From a candidate division FCPU426 bacterium (GTDB lineage Bacteria; Oederibacteriota; Muellerivitia; Muellerivitales; Muellerivitaceae): a DNA stretch of 35,481 nt. The stretch lies in the NCBI GenBank assembly GCA_030038835.1, contig JASHQZ010000139.1, positions 1-35,481 of the forward strand. The letters run 5' to 3'. Of the stretch, positions 1 to 7,451 are shown piece after piece. Under the pieces are notes generated by a model. That model had not been told where the DNA came from, searched no databases, and worked only from the letters and a program-made list of their open reading frames with translations. The translations under genes were made by a program, and so were the position numbers. The stretch's first letter is position 1. Every line of letters starts with the position of its first letter.

Positions 1-375
1 ACGGCCAAGCGGTATTTCATCGTTCAAAAGGCCCTCAGGGCCTCGGCGGTGGGGGTCTGCCGTTCCTTCCCACCCCGGGGATTCAAGCTCACCGACGTGG
101 AGATAAGGGTGACGTCCCTTCCCAAGGGGGAAGTGTTGATCCTCCGGCTCACCCCCGACCGGACCCTTTTCAAGGGCTGGCTGGACACCCCCTGGAATTA
201 TTTCCCCAAGTCCTTCCCTTTGAGGGGGTTCGAGCTTTTTGACGTGGTGAAGCTCACCCGAAAATTGGCGGGCCGCTGGGGCCAGTTCACTGAGGTGGAA
301 TGGATCCTGTCCGAAGGCAAGGTGTACGTGCTGGACGGCCGTCCCGTCCGGACTAATGCAAGTTCAGAGTTATGA
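1..375 (+). CDS. C-terminal fragment of a PEP/pyruvate-binding (PPDK N-terminal-like) protein, 5' end outside window
   Basis: The frame is open from base 1, so the start lies upstream of the window; 124 codons are visible. The end of the protein has the pattern VEWILSEGKVYVLDGRPV, which resembles the closing strand of the PEP synthase/pyruvate phosphate dikinase ATP-binding domain (family pattern: D/E-VEWA...G-x-LY-L-Q-x-RP). That domain phosphorylates pyruvate or a histidine carrier using ATP. The usual Q before xRP is D here. The last five residues (ASSEL) and the stop are read from a degenerate heptamer array at 361-388, so the original end may have been altered. The family call rests on one short motif. 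Confidence 0.5.
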   Translation, partial: TAKRYFIVQKALRASAVGVCRSFPPRGFKLTDVEIRVTSLPKGEVLILRLTPDRTLFKGWLDTPWNYFPKSFPLRGFELFDVVKLTRKLAGRWGQFTEVEWILSEGKVYVLDGRPVRTNASSEL

Positions 376-388
376 GTGTTGAGTTGAT
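361..388 (+). repeat. Degenerate 7-nt repeat array, AGTTNTG type
   Basis: Four successive heptamers each begin with AGT (for example AGTTCAG, then AGTTATG). The array runs over the stop codon of the preceding gene. Similar arrays in the same phase lie at 28958-28992 and 34587-34607. Confidence 0.6.
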
Positions 389-389
389 G

Positions 390-423
390 GGATTTTCGGA
401 TTCGAAGGCGAATCCGAAAATCC
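390..423. repeat. Perfect 15-bp inverted repeat with 4-nt loop
   Basis: The arms at 390-404 (GGATTTTCGGATTCG) and 409-423 are exact reverse complements, separated by AAGG. No T-run follows on the plus strand, but an AT-rich tract does. Further heptamer-like sequence in inverse orientation follows near 455-475. This could terminate transcription of the gene upstream, or be part of a composite repeat, since the locus at 28958-29060 has the same organisation. Confidence 0.75.
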
Positions 424-501
424 ATATATATATTTTGCAAAGCATAAATTTTAATAACTTGGAACTCAAAACTTCCCTGGAGGCATTTCACGTTTAAAAA
501 A

Positions 502-945
502 ATGATTCTCGTTATCGGTTTCCTCGCGTGCTGGACGATAACGGTGAGCGTTCATGCTGCAAACGAGGCCGTGACCATTCCCGTGGTACTGGCCGATTAT
601 TACGCCTGGGCCTATACCGAGGCCTTCGAGGACCACTCCGATGTTTACGCCTGGTCCGCCGCGGGCGTGGACGCCCTGGGATGGACCTTGTTTTTCGCCG
701 CCAACGACTATGACGCCGGGCTGTTTTTCGTGAACGCGGACGGCATCGCCAAGACCCTTTACCCGGTGGTGACCCTTTTGGATGCTTCCAATCCCGGGGT
801 GCGGCAAAGGGCCTGGATCGCGGTAGGCACCCACGCTGCAACCCTCCTCACGCTGCAAATCCTGGGCCGCCCCGCCTTGAACGTCCAAACCTCTTTAGGC
901 CCCAATCGGGACGGGTATGGGGTTTCCTTGGCCTACAAATTCTAA
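502..945 (+). CDS. Small exported protein of unknown function
   Basis: The 147-residue product starts with a hydrophobic stretch (residues 1-19, ending SVHA) that looks like a signal peptide. Two or three moderately hydrophobic segments follow, and the C-terminus is YGVSLAYKF, ending in phenylalanine as many outer-membrane proteins do. The start is ATG, but the nearest purine-rich ribosome site (CTGGAGG) is about 18 nt upstream, so the start is uncertain. I do not recognise a family. It lies alone between two repeat-bearing intergenic stretches, with the barrel genes convergent on its right. Confidence 0.6.
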   Translation: MILVIGFLACWTITVSVHAANEAVTIPVVLADYYAWAYTEAFEDHSDVYAWSAAGVDALGWTLFFAANDYDAGLFFVNADGIAKTLYPVVTLLDASNPGVRQRAWIAVGTHAATLLTLQILGRPALNVQTSLGPNRDGYGVSLAYKF

Positions 946-990
946 AGGTGGCTCAAAGTTCACAGCAAAGGCTTTAAAGACCTCGCTGCG

Positions 991-1016
991 AACTGTCACC
1001 TGTGAGCTGTCAGCCG
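991..1016 (+). repeat. Degenerate 7-nt repeat array, ACTGTCA type
   Basis: Three and a half heptamers (first unit AACTGTC) lie between two convergent genes. The reverse complement of 33391-33425 carries the same heptamer family, ending in the same GTCAGCCG string. Confidence 0.55.
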
Positions 1017-1019
1017 CCT

Positions 1020-1964
1020 TTATTGGAAGTTGTAAAGGAGCCCTACCGTATAACCCGTGAAATTCTCCACGGTGGGCTGGGTGAAGGTCCGGGTTTTACC
1101 CGTGATGGGGCTGAAGACGGTGCCCGCCGAGTAAAACTCCTGGCCCGCCTGGGCGGACAGGACCAGTTGGAAATCCTTGCAAAAAGTGGTTTCGGTTTCC
1201 AGGGTGAGGGAGGGGATGCGGTCGGACTGGTTGATGTATTTGACGTTGTTGCCATCAATGCCGTTGGTTTGGAAGGTCACGTCGATTTCCTGTTGCCCGG
1301 TAAGCGTCAGGGTCTCAAAATCCCATGGAACGAAGGAGACTTCCACCCCCGCGTTCCAATCGCCCGTACTGACGACGAGGAAGGAATCGGGGTTGGACGC
1401 ATTGGGGTAAATCTGCGAGGCGGGACCCTGATGGGTTTCCAAGCCCCCGCTGACCAGGGGGCCCACGGTGAGGGAATCCAAAACCTCAAAATCTAAGTTC
1501 AAAATCGAACTGTAGGAATTCAGGGCGGAGGCACCCTCCTCAAGGGAGAAAGAAAGGGTGGGCAGGAAAACTCCCATGGCCAGGCAGCCTTCCGTCGTGA
1601 TTTCCCCAAAATTGGTATTGGCGCCCTCCAACAACATCTCCCCCCCCGCTATCTCCAGGGACAGGTAAGTGCCGCTTTCGGTGATGTTGTAGGTGCCGGT
1701 CAGGTTGAGCTGTTCGGTTTGCTGGCCCTGGCTCAATTGGGTGGGTTGGGTGGAGTAAGTGAGGCCCAACTGGCCGGTCCAGTGGGGCACAAAAGGCTTC
1801 TCCAAATCCCCCAAGATCCGATCTTCGTCGCCTTCATCCCCTTGGGCGGACTGGCCCGGGGACGGCGTGACCGAGGCGGCGGGGGTTGTTTGGGCGTTGG
1901 AAGGGACGCCCATATTCCCTAGAACCGCCATCAGGATTACCACAAGGATAGGATGCCTCATCAT
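1020..1964 (-). CDS. Outer-membrane beta-barrel-like protein, paralogue of its upstream neighbour
   Basis: The 314-residue product starts at tandem ATGs (1964); an AGGA lies about 8 nt upstream. The open frame continues further 5', but that part only shadows the neighbouring gene. There is a signal peptide (MMRHPILVVILMAV...SNA), a short Thr/Pro/Ser and acidic linker, then about 260 residues of alternating polar and hydrophobic strands rich in Gly, Thr and aromatics, ending LLYNFQ. The barrel region aligns by eye with the second half of the gene at 2005-3147: both have a conserved A.G/Q.V/A..Y..AG.V block near the end. It lacks the TPRs of that neighbour and lies 40 nt behind it in one likely operon. 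Function unknown; transport or assembly is only a guess. Confidence 0.7.
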   Translation of the reverse strand: MMRHPILVVILMAVLGNMGVPSNAQTTPAASVTPSPGQSAQGDEGDEDRILGDLEKPFVPHWTGQLGLTYSTQPTQLSQGQQTEQLNLTGTYNITESGTYLSLEIAGGEMLLEGANTNFGEITTEGCLAMGVFLPTLSFSLEEGASALNSYSSILNLDFEVLDSLTVGPLVSGGLETHQGPASQIYPNASNPDSFLVVSTGDWNAGVEVSFVPWDFETLTLTGQQEIDVTFQTNGIDGNNVKYINQSDRIPSLTLETETTFCKDFQLVLSAQAGQEFYSAGTVFSPITGKTRTFTQPTVENFTGYTVGLLYNFQ

Positions 1965-2004
1965 TGTTTTTTCCTGGGTGGACTTGATCTGGGGCCCAAG
2001 GATG

Positions 2005-3147
2005 CTACTCGAAACTGTAGCTGACGGAAACAGTGCCGCCCACGAAGTTTTGGGAAGTAGGCGAGGTGTTAAACACCAAACCGCCCGCCTTCGGGTTGTA
2101 AACCGCGCCTGCAGGCAAATATTCCCGGCCCACTTGGGGGGCCAGGTCCAGGATGAAGCCCTTGAAAAGGGTGAAATCCAGGGCCAGGTTGAGGGTGTCG
2201 ATTTGTTCGGCTTGGTTGATGGGGACCTTTTTGTTCGGGTGATAGATGCCCTGCAATTCATAGGTGATGTCGTACTCGTAACCCACTGTCGTGGAAATAG
2301 ACCACCAATCCCAGGGGGTAAAACTGGGCCCCAAGGTGGTGTTCCAGCTGGCCGTGTCGATGCGCGCGGTTTCGTTGATGGAAGGATAGAATTGGGACAC
2401 CGGTCCATCGTGGTAGCCTGCGTTGCCTCCCAGGGTGTAATTCAACGCCAAGGGGTCCCAAAGTTGGAAACCGAGGGTCAGGTTTCCGTCCAACTGGTGC
2501 CAGGCGTTTTGGCCCCACTCACCTCCGATAGAGAGGGCGGGTGAGAAAAACCCCAACCCCAACCCGCCCTCGAAGGTCAGGACGCCGATGCCCGAGGCCG
2601 CCCCTTCCACCTTTTGCCGCTCGAGCTGGAGTTCGCCGGAGGCGAAATCCCCGTCCTCGGTGAAATGCTGGGTGCCGGTATAGGAAAGGGCATTGGTGGA
2701 TTGCCCCGCCTGCTGGTTGGTGGAGCTTAACCCGAATTCATTTTCCCAATAGGGCTTGAAAGGTTTCCCCTCCTCGTCTTCGCCGGAGGAAGCCGTGGAA
2801 TCGGCGGAATCGGCGCCCGACGGCAATTGGGACTGGAGCGATAGGGTGAGCGAGGTTAAGGAGGGGTTGCCGGGGTTAAGGGCCAGGGAGGCCCGGTAAT
2901 CCGAGAGGGCTTGCGCTTTGTCGCCCTGGGCCAATTCGCAATTGCCCAGGCCCTCGTAGGCCTGCCATAAATGGGGGTTCAGTTTCAACGCCGACTGGTA
3001 GCAACGGAGGGCCTGGCTGTAATTTTTTCCCAGGTACAGCTTGTTCCCCGCGGCCAAGTACTGCGCGGCGGAATCCTGGGCATAAGCGGTGAAAGCCAGG
3101 CTTAAGGCGAAAAATGCCGCTGCCAAGGTGAATCGCATCGGTTTCAT
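2005..3147 (-). CDS. TPR-repeat protein with C-terminal beta-barrel-like domain
   Basis: The 380-residue product has a signal peptide (residues 1-23, ending TAYA). About two tetratricopeptide repeats follow (residues 28-100, with A.Y.AGNKLYLGKNYSQALR and a second unit NPHLWQAYEGLGNCEL). After a Ser/Asp/Glu-rich linker comes a roughly 250-residue strand-rich region ending VSVSYSFE. That region is paralogous to the product of 1020-1964. Periplasmic TPRs usually bind partner proteins, and a barrel would anchor the protein in the outer membrane. The start is ATG with AAAGGG upstream. The gene leads a two-gene unit with its paralogue. I know no named family for this TPR-barrel arrangement. Confidence 0.75.
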   Translation of the reverse strand: MKPMRFTLAAAFFALSLAFTAYAQDSAAQYLAAGNKLYLGKNYSQALRCYQSALKLNPHLWQAYEGLGNCELAQGDKAQALSDYRASLALNPGNPSLTSLTLSLQSQLPSGADSADSTASSGEDEEGKPFKPYWENEFGLSSTNQQAGQSTNALSYTGTQHFTEDGDFASGELQLERQKVEGAASGIGVLTFEGGLGLGFFSPALSIGGEWGQNAWHQLDGNLTLGFQLWDPLALNYTLGGNAGYHDGPVSQFYPSINETARIDTASWNTTLGPSFTPWDWWSISTTVGYEYDITYELQGIYHPNKKVPINQAEQIDTLNLALDFTLFKGFILDLAPQVGREYLPAGAVYNPKAGGLVFNTSPTSQNFVGGTVSVSYSFE

Positions 3148-3288
3148 GCTTTGCCCTTTCGGCCCTAAGTCCGGTCGAACTTCATGGTTTTCAAAAGGGA
3201 GCCCTTTCCGGGCCCGGGTGGACGCCGGAAAAATTTGTGGTTCCGCCTGGGGAAAATTTTATCCCAAACGGCGGGCGGAGGGGCGGGG

Positions 3289-4008
3289 TTATTTTGAGGG
3301 GGGTGAAGCCGGTTCTTCCTTCGAGAAGGAATGGATGCCGCACTCGATTTTGCCCGTGCCGGCCCAGCGGCCCGAACGGGCGTCCTCCCCCAGCTTGACC
3401 GGACGGGTGCAGGTTTCAGGCGAGCAGCCGATAGACAGGTAGCCTTTTTCCCAGAGGGGATGGTAGGGCAGGCCGTGTTTCTTGGCGTAATCCCAGAGCA
3501 TCTTGCCTGTCCAATTCAGCAGGGGGCTCACCTTGACCAGGGTGCCACGGTAGTTTTCCACGAAAGGCGCTCCCTGGCGGGTCACGGCCTGGTTGCGGCG
3601 GATGCCGGTAATCCAGCCCTGGTAGTCCTTCAGGGCTTTCTCAAAGGGCGCGATCTTATTCATGGCGCAGCAGGCGTCCGGGTCCCGCTCGTAAAGCTTG
3701 CCGTATTGGGACAGGAATTCCTCATGGGGGATTTCCGGGGTCAATTCCCGCAGGTTCAATTTGAGGCGGCTGACCAGGTAATCCTGGTGGTCCAGTGTTT
3801 CTTTAAAATGGAAGCCCGTGTTGGTGAATAGCACGGGGATACCGGGTTTGATTTGGGTGACCAGGTGAAGCAGTACCGCGCTTTCCGCGCCGAAGGATGT
3901 GGACATGACCAATCCGTCGCCGAATTCCGCCACCGCCCAGCGGACGATGTCCTCGGAGGATTGGGCTTCGAAATCGCGGTTGAGCTTTTCGTAATCGTAA
4001 GCTTTCAT
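3289..4008 (-). CDS. cysH: Phosphoadenosine/adenosine phosphosulfate reductase (CysH family)
   Basis: The 239-residue product should reduce (P)APS to sulfite with thioredoxin in assimilatory sulfate reduction. Seen: PP-loop SFGAESAV (37-44), substrate motif GIRRNQ (135-140) and catalytic ECGIH (222-226). Cys113-Cys114 plus Cys195 and Cys200 correspond to the four ligands of the [4Fe-4S] cluster in APS-type enzymes, as does GEDARSGRW. The second Cys pair is C-x4-C (GCSPETCTRP) where the family usually has C-x2-C. The ATG at 4008 is preferred because GGGA lies upstream; an in-frame TTG at 4023 has no ribosome site. No other sulfate-assimilation gene is in the window. Confidence 0.9.
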   Translation of the reverse strand: MKAYDYEKLNRDFEAQSSEDIVRWAVAEFGDGLVMSTSFGAESAVLLHLVTQIKPGIPVLFTNTGFHFKETLDHQDYLVSRLKLNLRELTPEIPHEEFLSQYGKLYERDPDACCAMNKIAPFEKALKDYQGWITGIRRNQAVTRQGAPFVENYRGTLVKVSPLLNWTGKMLWDYAKKHGLPYHPLWEKGYLSIGCSPETCTRPVKLGEDARSGRWAGTGKIECGIHSFSKEEPASPPSK

Positions 4009-4080
4009 GGGGCTTCCCGCCAAAAAATGGTTTCAGTCATGATACGTTGCGAAAGGGCCTAAGACAAGGAAGAGGCTTTT

Positions 4081-4094
4081 AAAGACGCGTCTTT
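4081..4094. other. 14-bp perfect palindrome upstream of the PstS-like gene
   Basis: AAAGACGCGTCTTT is fully self-complementary and lies about 130 bp before the start at 4227, in the divergent gap with cysH. It could be an operator for either gene. I do not recognise a specific regulator site. Confidence 0.35.
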
Positions 4095-4226
4095 TTAAGG
4101 GCTTCAAGCGGCTCCAGCCGGCTTTCGGTTTTTTTTGAATTGACGGTAAGTTAAGGTCGTGGCAATCTCGGACGCCAAGCCTCAACGCGTCACCGGCATT
4201 TATAGGAAAAAATAACGGAGCAACAC

Positions 4227-5252
4227 ATGAAAATATCAAAGCTTCTGGCCGCCATCGTCCTCTTGTCCGTATCCCAGGCCTTCGCCGACACTTCCCTGAA
4301 AGGCACCGGTTCGGCTTTAGCCGGACCCCTTTTGGGGAAATGGGTCAAGGAATGGCGCCAAGCGCAGCCCACCGTTAAAGTCCAATACGAAGCCAAAGGT
4401 TCCTCGGAGGGCGTACAGAAAGCCCTGAACCATGGTTCGGACTTCGCCGTGGTGGACACCCCCTTCACCCTGGAGGAGGGGCAGTTGGTGCAAAGCCGCG
4501 CCATCCTGCACTTGCCGGTGGCTGTGGAAGCGGTGGCCATTACCTACAACCTGCCGGGCGTGGAGACCGGCCTCCAATTGACGCCCACGGTGCTTTCGGG
4601 CATTTTCCGGGGCGTTATCCAGAAATGGAACGACCCCGCGATCAAGGAATTGAACCCCGGCGTGGACCTGCCGGACATCGAAATCCGCGTGGTCCACCGG
4701 GAAGAGGAAAGCGGTTTGCATGACCTTTTCCCGTCCTTCCTGGTGAAGGCCGATTCCCAATGGGCCTTTAAAAACGAAAAAGAAAAGAAACTCCACTGGC
4801 CCGTGGGGCAGAACGTGAAGGGAAACGGGAAGGCCCTTGAGAAATTACGCCTTTGGCCCGGCACGGTGGCGGCGGTGGACCTGACCTTCGCCGCGCAAAA
4901 CCACCTGCCCACGGCGGCCTTGAATAACCAGGCCGGGAGTTTCGTGGAGCCCTCGACGGAATCGCTGGCCGCGGCCCTTTCCGACCTGGAAGGCTTGCCG
5001 GAGGGCTTCCAGGTCAACCTGGACCAGTCCCGCGCCAAGGAAGCCTATCCCCTCTGCGCCTTTTCCTACCTGCTGGTCCACCAGAATTATTTCAACGTCG
5101 CCCATGACCACAAAAGGGGAAAGGCCTTGGTGGACTTCCTGAACTGGATTTTATCCGACGGGCAGAAGCTGGAGGCCGACTTATCCTACGCCCCCCTGCC
5201 GGACGCTTTTCTTTCCCAGGTGAAGGAGAAGGTCGGCGAGATCAAGTATTGA
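4227..5252 (+). CDS. PstS-like periplasmic phosphate/oxyanion-binding protein
   Basis: The 341-residue product has a signal peptide cleaved after AFA (residue 20). The fold pattern is that of PstS: GTGSALAGPLLGKW, a GSSEGVQ loop, FAVVDTPFT (conserved Asp), AVAITYNLPGV, IFRGVIQKWNDPAI and ELNPGVDLPD. The phosphate loop HRxDGSGTT of PstS reads HREEESGLHDLF here: Arg, Ser and Gly remain, but the Thr is Leu and a cluster of acids is added. Ligand preference may therefore differ. GGAG lies 7 nt before the ATG. There is no pstC, pstA, pstB or phoU beside it, so it may serve a distant transporter or act as a sensor. Confidence 0.8.
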   Translation: MKISKLLAAIVLLSVSQAFADTSLKGTGSALAGPLLGKWVKEWRQAQPTVKVQYEAKGSSEGVQKALNHGSDFAVVDTPFTLEEGQLVQSRAILHLPVAVEAVAITYNLPGVETGLQLTPTVLSGIFRGVIQKWNDPAIKELNPGVDLPDIEIRVVHREEESGLHDLFPSFLVKADSQWAFKNEKEKKLHWPVGQNVKGNGKALEKLRLWPGTVAAVDLTFAAQNHLPTAALNNQAGSFVEPSTESLAAALSDLEGLPEGFQVNLDQSRAKEAYPLCAFSYLLVHQNYFNVAHDHKRGKALVDFLNWILSDGQKLEADLSYAPLPDAFLSQVKEKVGEIKY

Positions 5253-5360
5253 GAGATCCACGGACCCATTCAAGAGGCTCCCCATCGTGGAAGCCGGGGG
5301 AGGCATCTTAGCACCCAGGAAGAAACGCCGGCCGGGTGGAAAGGGGAATGGCGCCCGGCC

Positions 5361-7352
5361 TTACTGGCTTCGGCCCATTCCCAAGGCAGAATGAAAGGGG
5401 ATCAGGTTGTTTTCGATCAGGTAATGCTCCAAAAGCACGGCGATCAATTCGTTCCCGTAAACCGTGTAATGGTTGGTGTCGGTGGGGTAATAGCTGCGAA
5501 CCAAGGCGTTATAGGGCTCGCTCAAGTCGAAGAAGTCCAAGTGGAAGCGTCCGCAAAGATCGCCGTAAAAGGAATCGCAGCATTCGTTGGGGAAATCGGC
5601 GCAGGGGACATAGTAAAAGTACAGTTGGGGGAGGCTGCCCGAGGAGGTGCGAAGGTTGGCGATCTTATCGCTTAAAATCTTCAGGCGCCGGCCCGTCAAC
5701 TCGATCATGTCGTTGCGGATCTGGGGGTCCGGGGAACACATCAGGTCCCAAAGCTGGTCCCCGGGGCAATCCTGCTTTTCGGAGACGGGCATTTTCAGTT
5801 TCTTAAGGCGTTGGAGGATGTCCCTGGCCTCCGCGGTCGCCGCCCTTTGGGAGAGGGGTTTGTCCATGTATCCCGGGGGCGCCGTTTGCGCCGGTATCCC
5901 CTCGGAAGTCAGGGGTTTCATGTAATAGTCCTTGTAACCGCTGCGGTCCGTCAAGGCCAGGACAAGGTCGATGTCGTATTTCTCGACGATTGTGGGCACG
6001 TCCTGGCAGACGAAGGTACTCAAGGCGTCCCCCCGCCGGGAGATGTTCATCACCTCAAAATGGATGTCCCTGTTCCCGAGCGCCACCTCCGTGTTGAGCA
6101 TGAACTCCAGTTGTTTCGAGAAGTTGCTGACCATGGGGTCGCCGCTTTCCAGGTCCTCGTTGACTGGGGTGTCCGGGTCCGGGGGAACGGGAACCGACTC
6201 CGAATTCCTGGAGGCCCCGATGGTCAAGATCCGGAAAGTCCTCGGTGGCTTTTTGGGGGGGTAATCGAAATCGGTCAGGGGGCGGCCATCCCATTCCATG
6301 GCCCCCCAATACTTCTCGAAGCTATAATCCCGGACGCTTAGGACGGAATTGTCCGTCGAAATGTAAAATTTCCTCGCTTCGATGAGGGAAGCCAAGAATC
6401 CCACGGGGCGGTCCCCGGGGAGGTTCAGAAAGGGGAACCGCCCCTGGTGATCCTGGTTTTTGAATAGGAAGCCCCAGGGGGTGGGGAACTTCACCATGCC
6501 GGGTTCAGGCGCCACCTTCCACAGGAAACCTCCCCGCTGCAGGGCGTAAAGGTTGCCGTCGCTGGAGCAAAGCGCCAGCAGGTCTTTGACGTTTCCCAAC
6601 ACCGAAAGGGGAGCCGGGGTTGCGACGGTGGACGGTCCGTTCGGGGGCGGTACTTCGTAAATGGTGGCCGAGTTGCTGTCCGCCACGCAGAGATTATCTT
6701 CGTACAGGCAAAGGGCGGCAGGGGAAGGCACCTGGGGATTGTTGGAAAGGACGGTTGAAACCTCCAGCGATTTCATGTCCAGCTTTTCCACTTTCCGGCT
6801 GTCCGGTTCGGAAAAGTAAAGGCTGTTATCCTGCGGCCGGTAAAGCAGGTCCGCCACGTTGAGGTTTTGGGCCAGGGTGGAAACGGCCTGGGTTTTAAGG
6901 TCGATCAGCCGGATCGAGTGGTTCCCATCGTCGTAGACCACCAGCAGGTTTCCGGAGGCCATGGCCAGTTTCGTCGGATGGTTGAAAGTTGCGATGGAGA
7001 CGGGCCCATCCGTTGCCCCGGCCGTGTCGTTTCCCGCCAGGGTTTCCACATCGTTGTTCCAATCGAGGTGGACCACCCGGATGCGGTGGTTCCTTGAATC
7101 CGCTACGAAAAGCTCATCGCCCCCCTCGTTCATAGCGAGTCCCGAGGGGCCGTTAAACCGGGCCAGGGCGAAAGCCCCGTCCTTAAAGCCGGCGTCGTTC
7201 CCTCCCGCCACCAGGCTGTTGTAATAGTCCATGGGCGTCACGGCCTGGCCGAGCCCCGGGGCCAGCAGGACCAGTAGGAACCCCAGGGCACCGGTTAACC
7301 CCGGGGAAAGCTTGCTGAAATGTATGGATCTTGCCGCTTTTCCTCTCGCCAT
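5361..7352 (-). CDS. Secreted NHL beta-propeller fused to an SGNH-hydrolase-like domain
   Basis: The 663-residue product has an N-terminal hydrophobic segment (about 18-38) acting as signal peptide or anchor. NHL-type propeller repeats follow (about 60-345; for example FNGPSGLAMN...ELFVADSRNHRIRVV and FNHPTKLAM). After a Pro/Lys linker (365-372) comes an SGNH-like domain (373-650): block I reads LTIGASRNSE (Ser381) and block V reads DTNHYTVYGN (Asp625, His628). The block III Asn is not evident (LALTDRSGY), so catalysis is uncertain. SGNH enzymes are esterases or acetyl-transfer partners acting on sugars or lipids. The gene is convergent with the PstS-like gene. Some cysteines near 584-600 may form disulfides. 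Confidence 0.75.
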   Translation of the reverse strand: MARGKAARSIHFSKLSPGLTGALGFLLVLLAPGLGQAVTPMDYYNSLVAGGNDAGFKDGAFALARFNGPSGLAMNEGGDELFVADSRNHRIRVVHLDWNNDVETLAGNDTAGATDGPVSIATFNHPTKLAMASGNLLVVYDDGNHSIRLIDLKTQAVSTLAQNLNVADLLYRPQDNSLYFSEPDSRKVEKLDMKSLEVSTVLSNNPQVPSPAALCLYEDNLCVADSNSATIYEVPPPNGPSTVATPAPLSVLGNVKDLLALCSSDGNLYALQRGGFLWKVAPEPGMVKFPTPWGFLFKNQDHQGRFPFLNLPGDRPVGFLASLIEARKFYISTDNSVLSVRDYSFEKYWGAMEWDGRPLTDFDYPPKKPPRTFRILTIGASRNSESVPVPPDPDTPVNEDLESGDPMVSNFSKQLEFMLNTEVALGNRDIHFEVMNISRRGDALSTFVCQDVPTIVEKYDIDLVLALTDRSGYKDYYMKPLTSEGIPAQTAPPGYMDKPLSQRAATAEARDILQRLKKLKMPVSEKQDCPGDQLWDLMCSPDPQIRNDMIELTGRRLKILSDKIANLRTSSGSLPQLYFYYVPCADFPNECCDSFYGDLCGRFHLDFFDLSEPYNALVRSYYPTDTNHYTVYGNELIAVLLEHYLIENNLIPFHSALGMGRSQ

Positions 7353-7380
7353 CCCGCCATTTTAAGAGACGCCGACAAAA

Positions 7381-7407
7381 ATCAAAAATAAAAGTGGTTT
7401 GAACCAC
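7381..7407 (-). terminator. Likely rho-independent terminator of the ferredoxin-MBL gene
   Basis: Arms GTGGTT (7394-7399) and AACCAC (7402-7407) form a short tight hairpin. On the minus strand it is followed by TTTTATTTTTG, 45 nt past the stop at 7452. Confidence 0.55.
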
Positions 7408-7451
7408 AAAAGCACAAAGAAAGGCCCAAAAATAAGGCGACTCACACCCAC

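Noticed and set aside
361-388. Possibility that heptamer arrays are CRISPR or direct-repeat origins
   Set aside because: Units are 7 nt with no spacers, arrays are three to five units long, and no cas or dnaA genes are present.
1965-2408. N-terminal extension of the 1020-1964 frame
   Set aside because: It overlaps the TPR-barrel gene in another frame and reads as low-complexity shadow; the signal peptide and ribosome site place the start at 1964.
5332-5376. GGCCGGG/CCCGGCC pair as terminator between the PstS-like and NHL-SGNH genes
   Set aside because: The loop is about 17 nt, there is no T-run, and it overlaps the end of the NHL-SGNH coding sequence; too weak to call.
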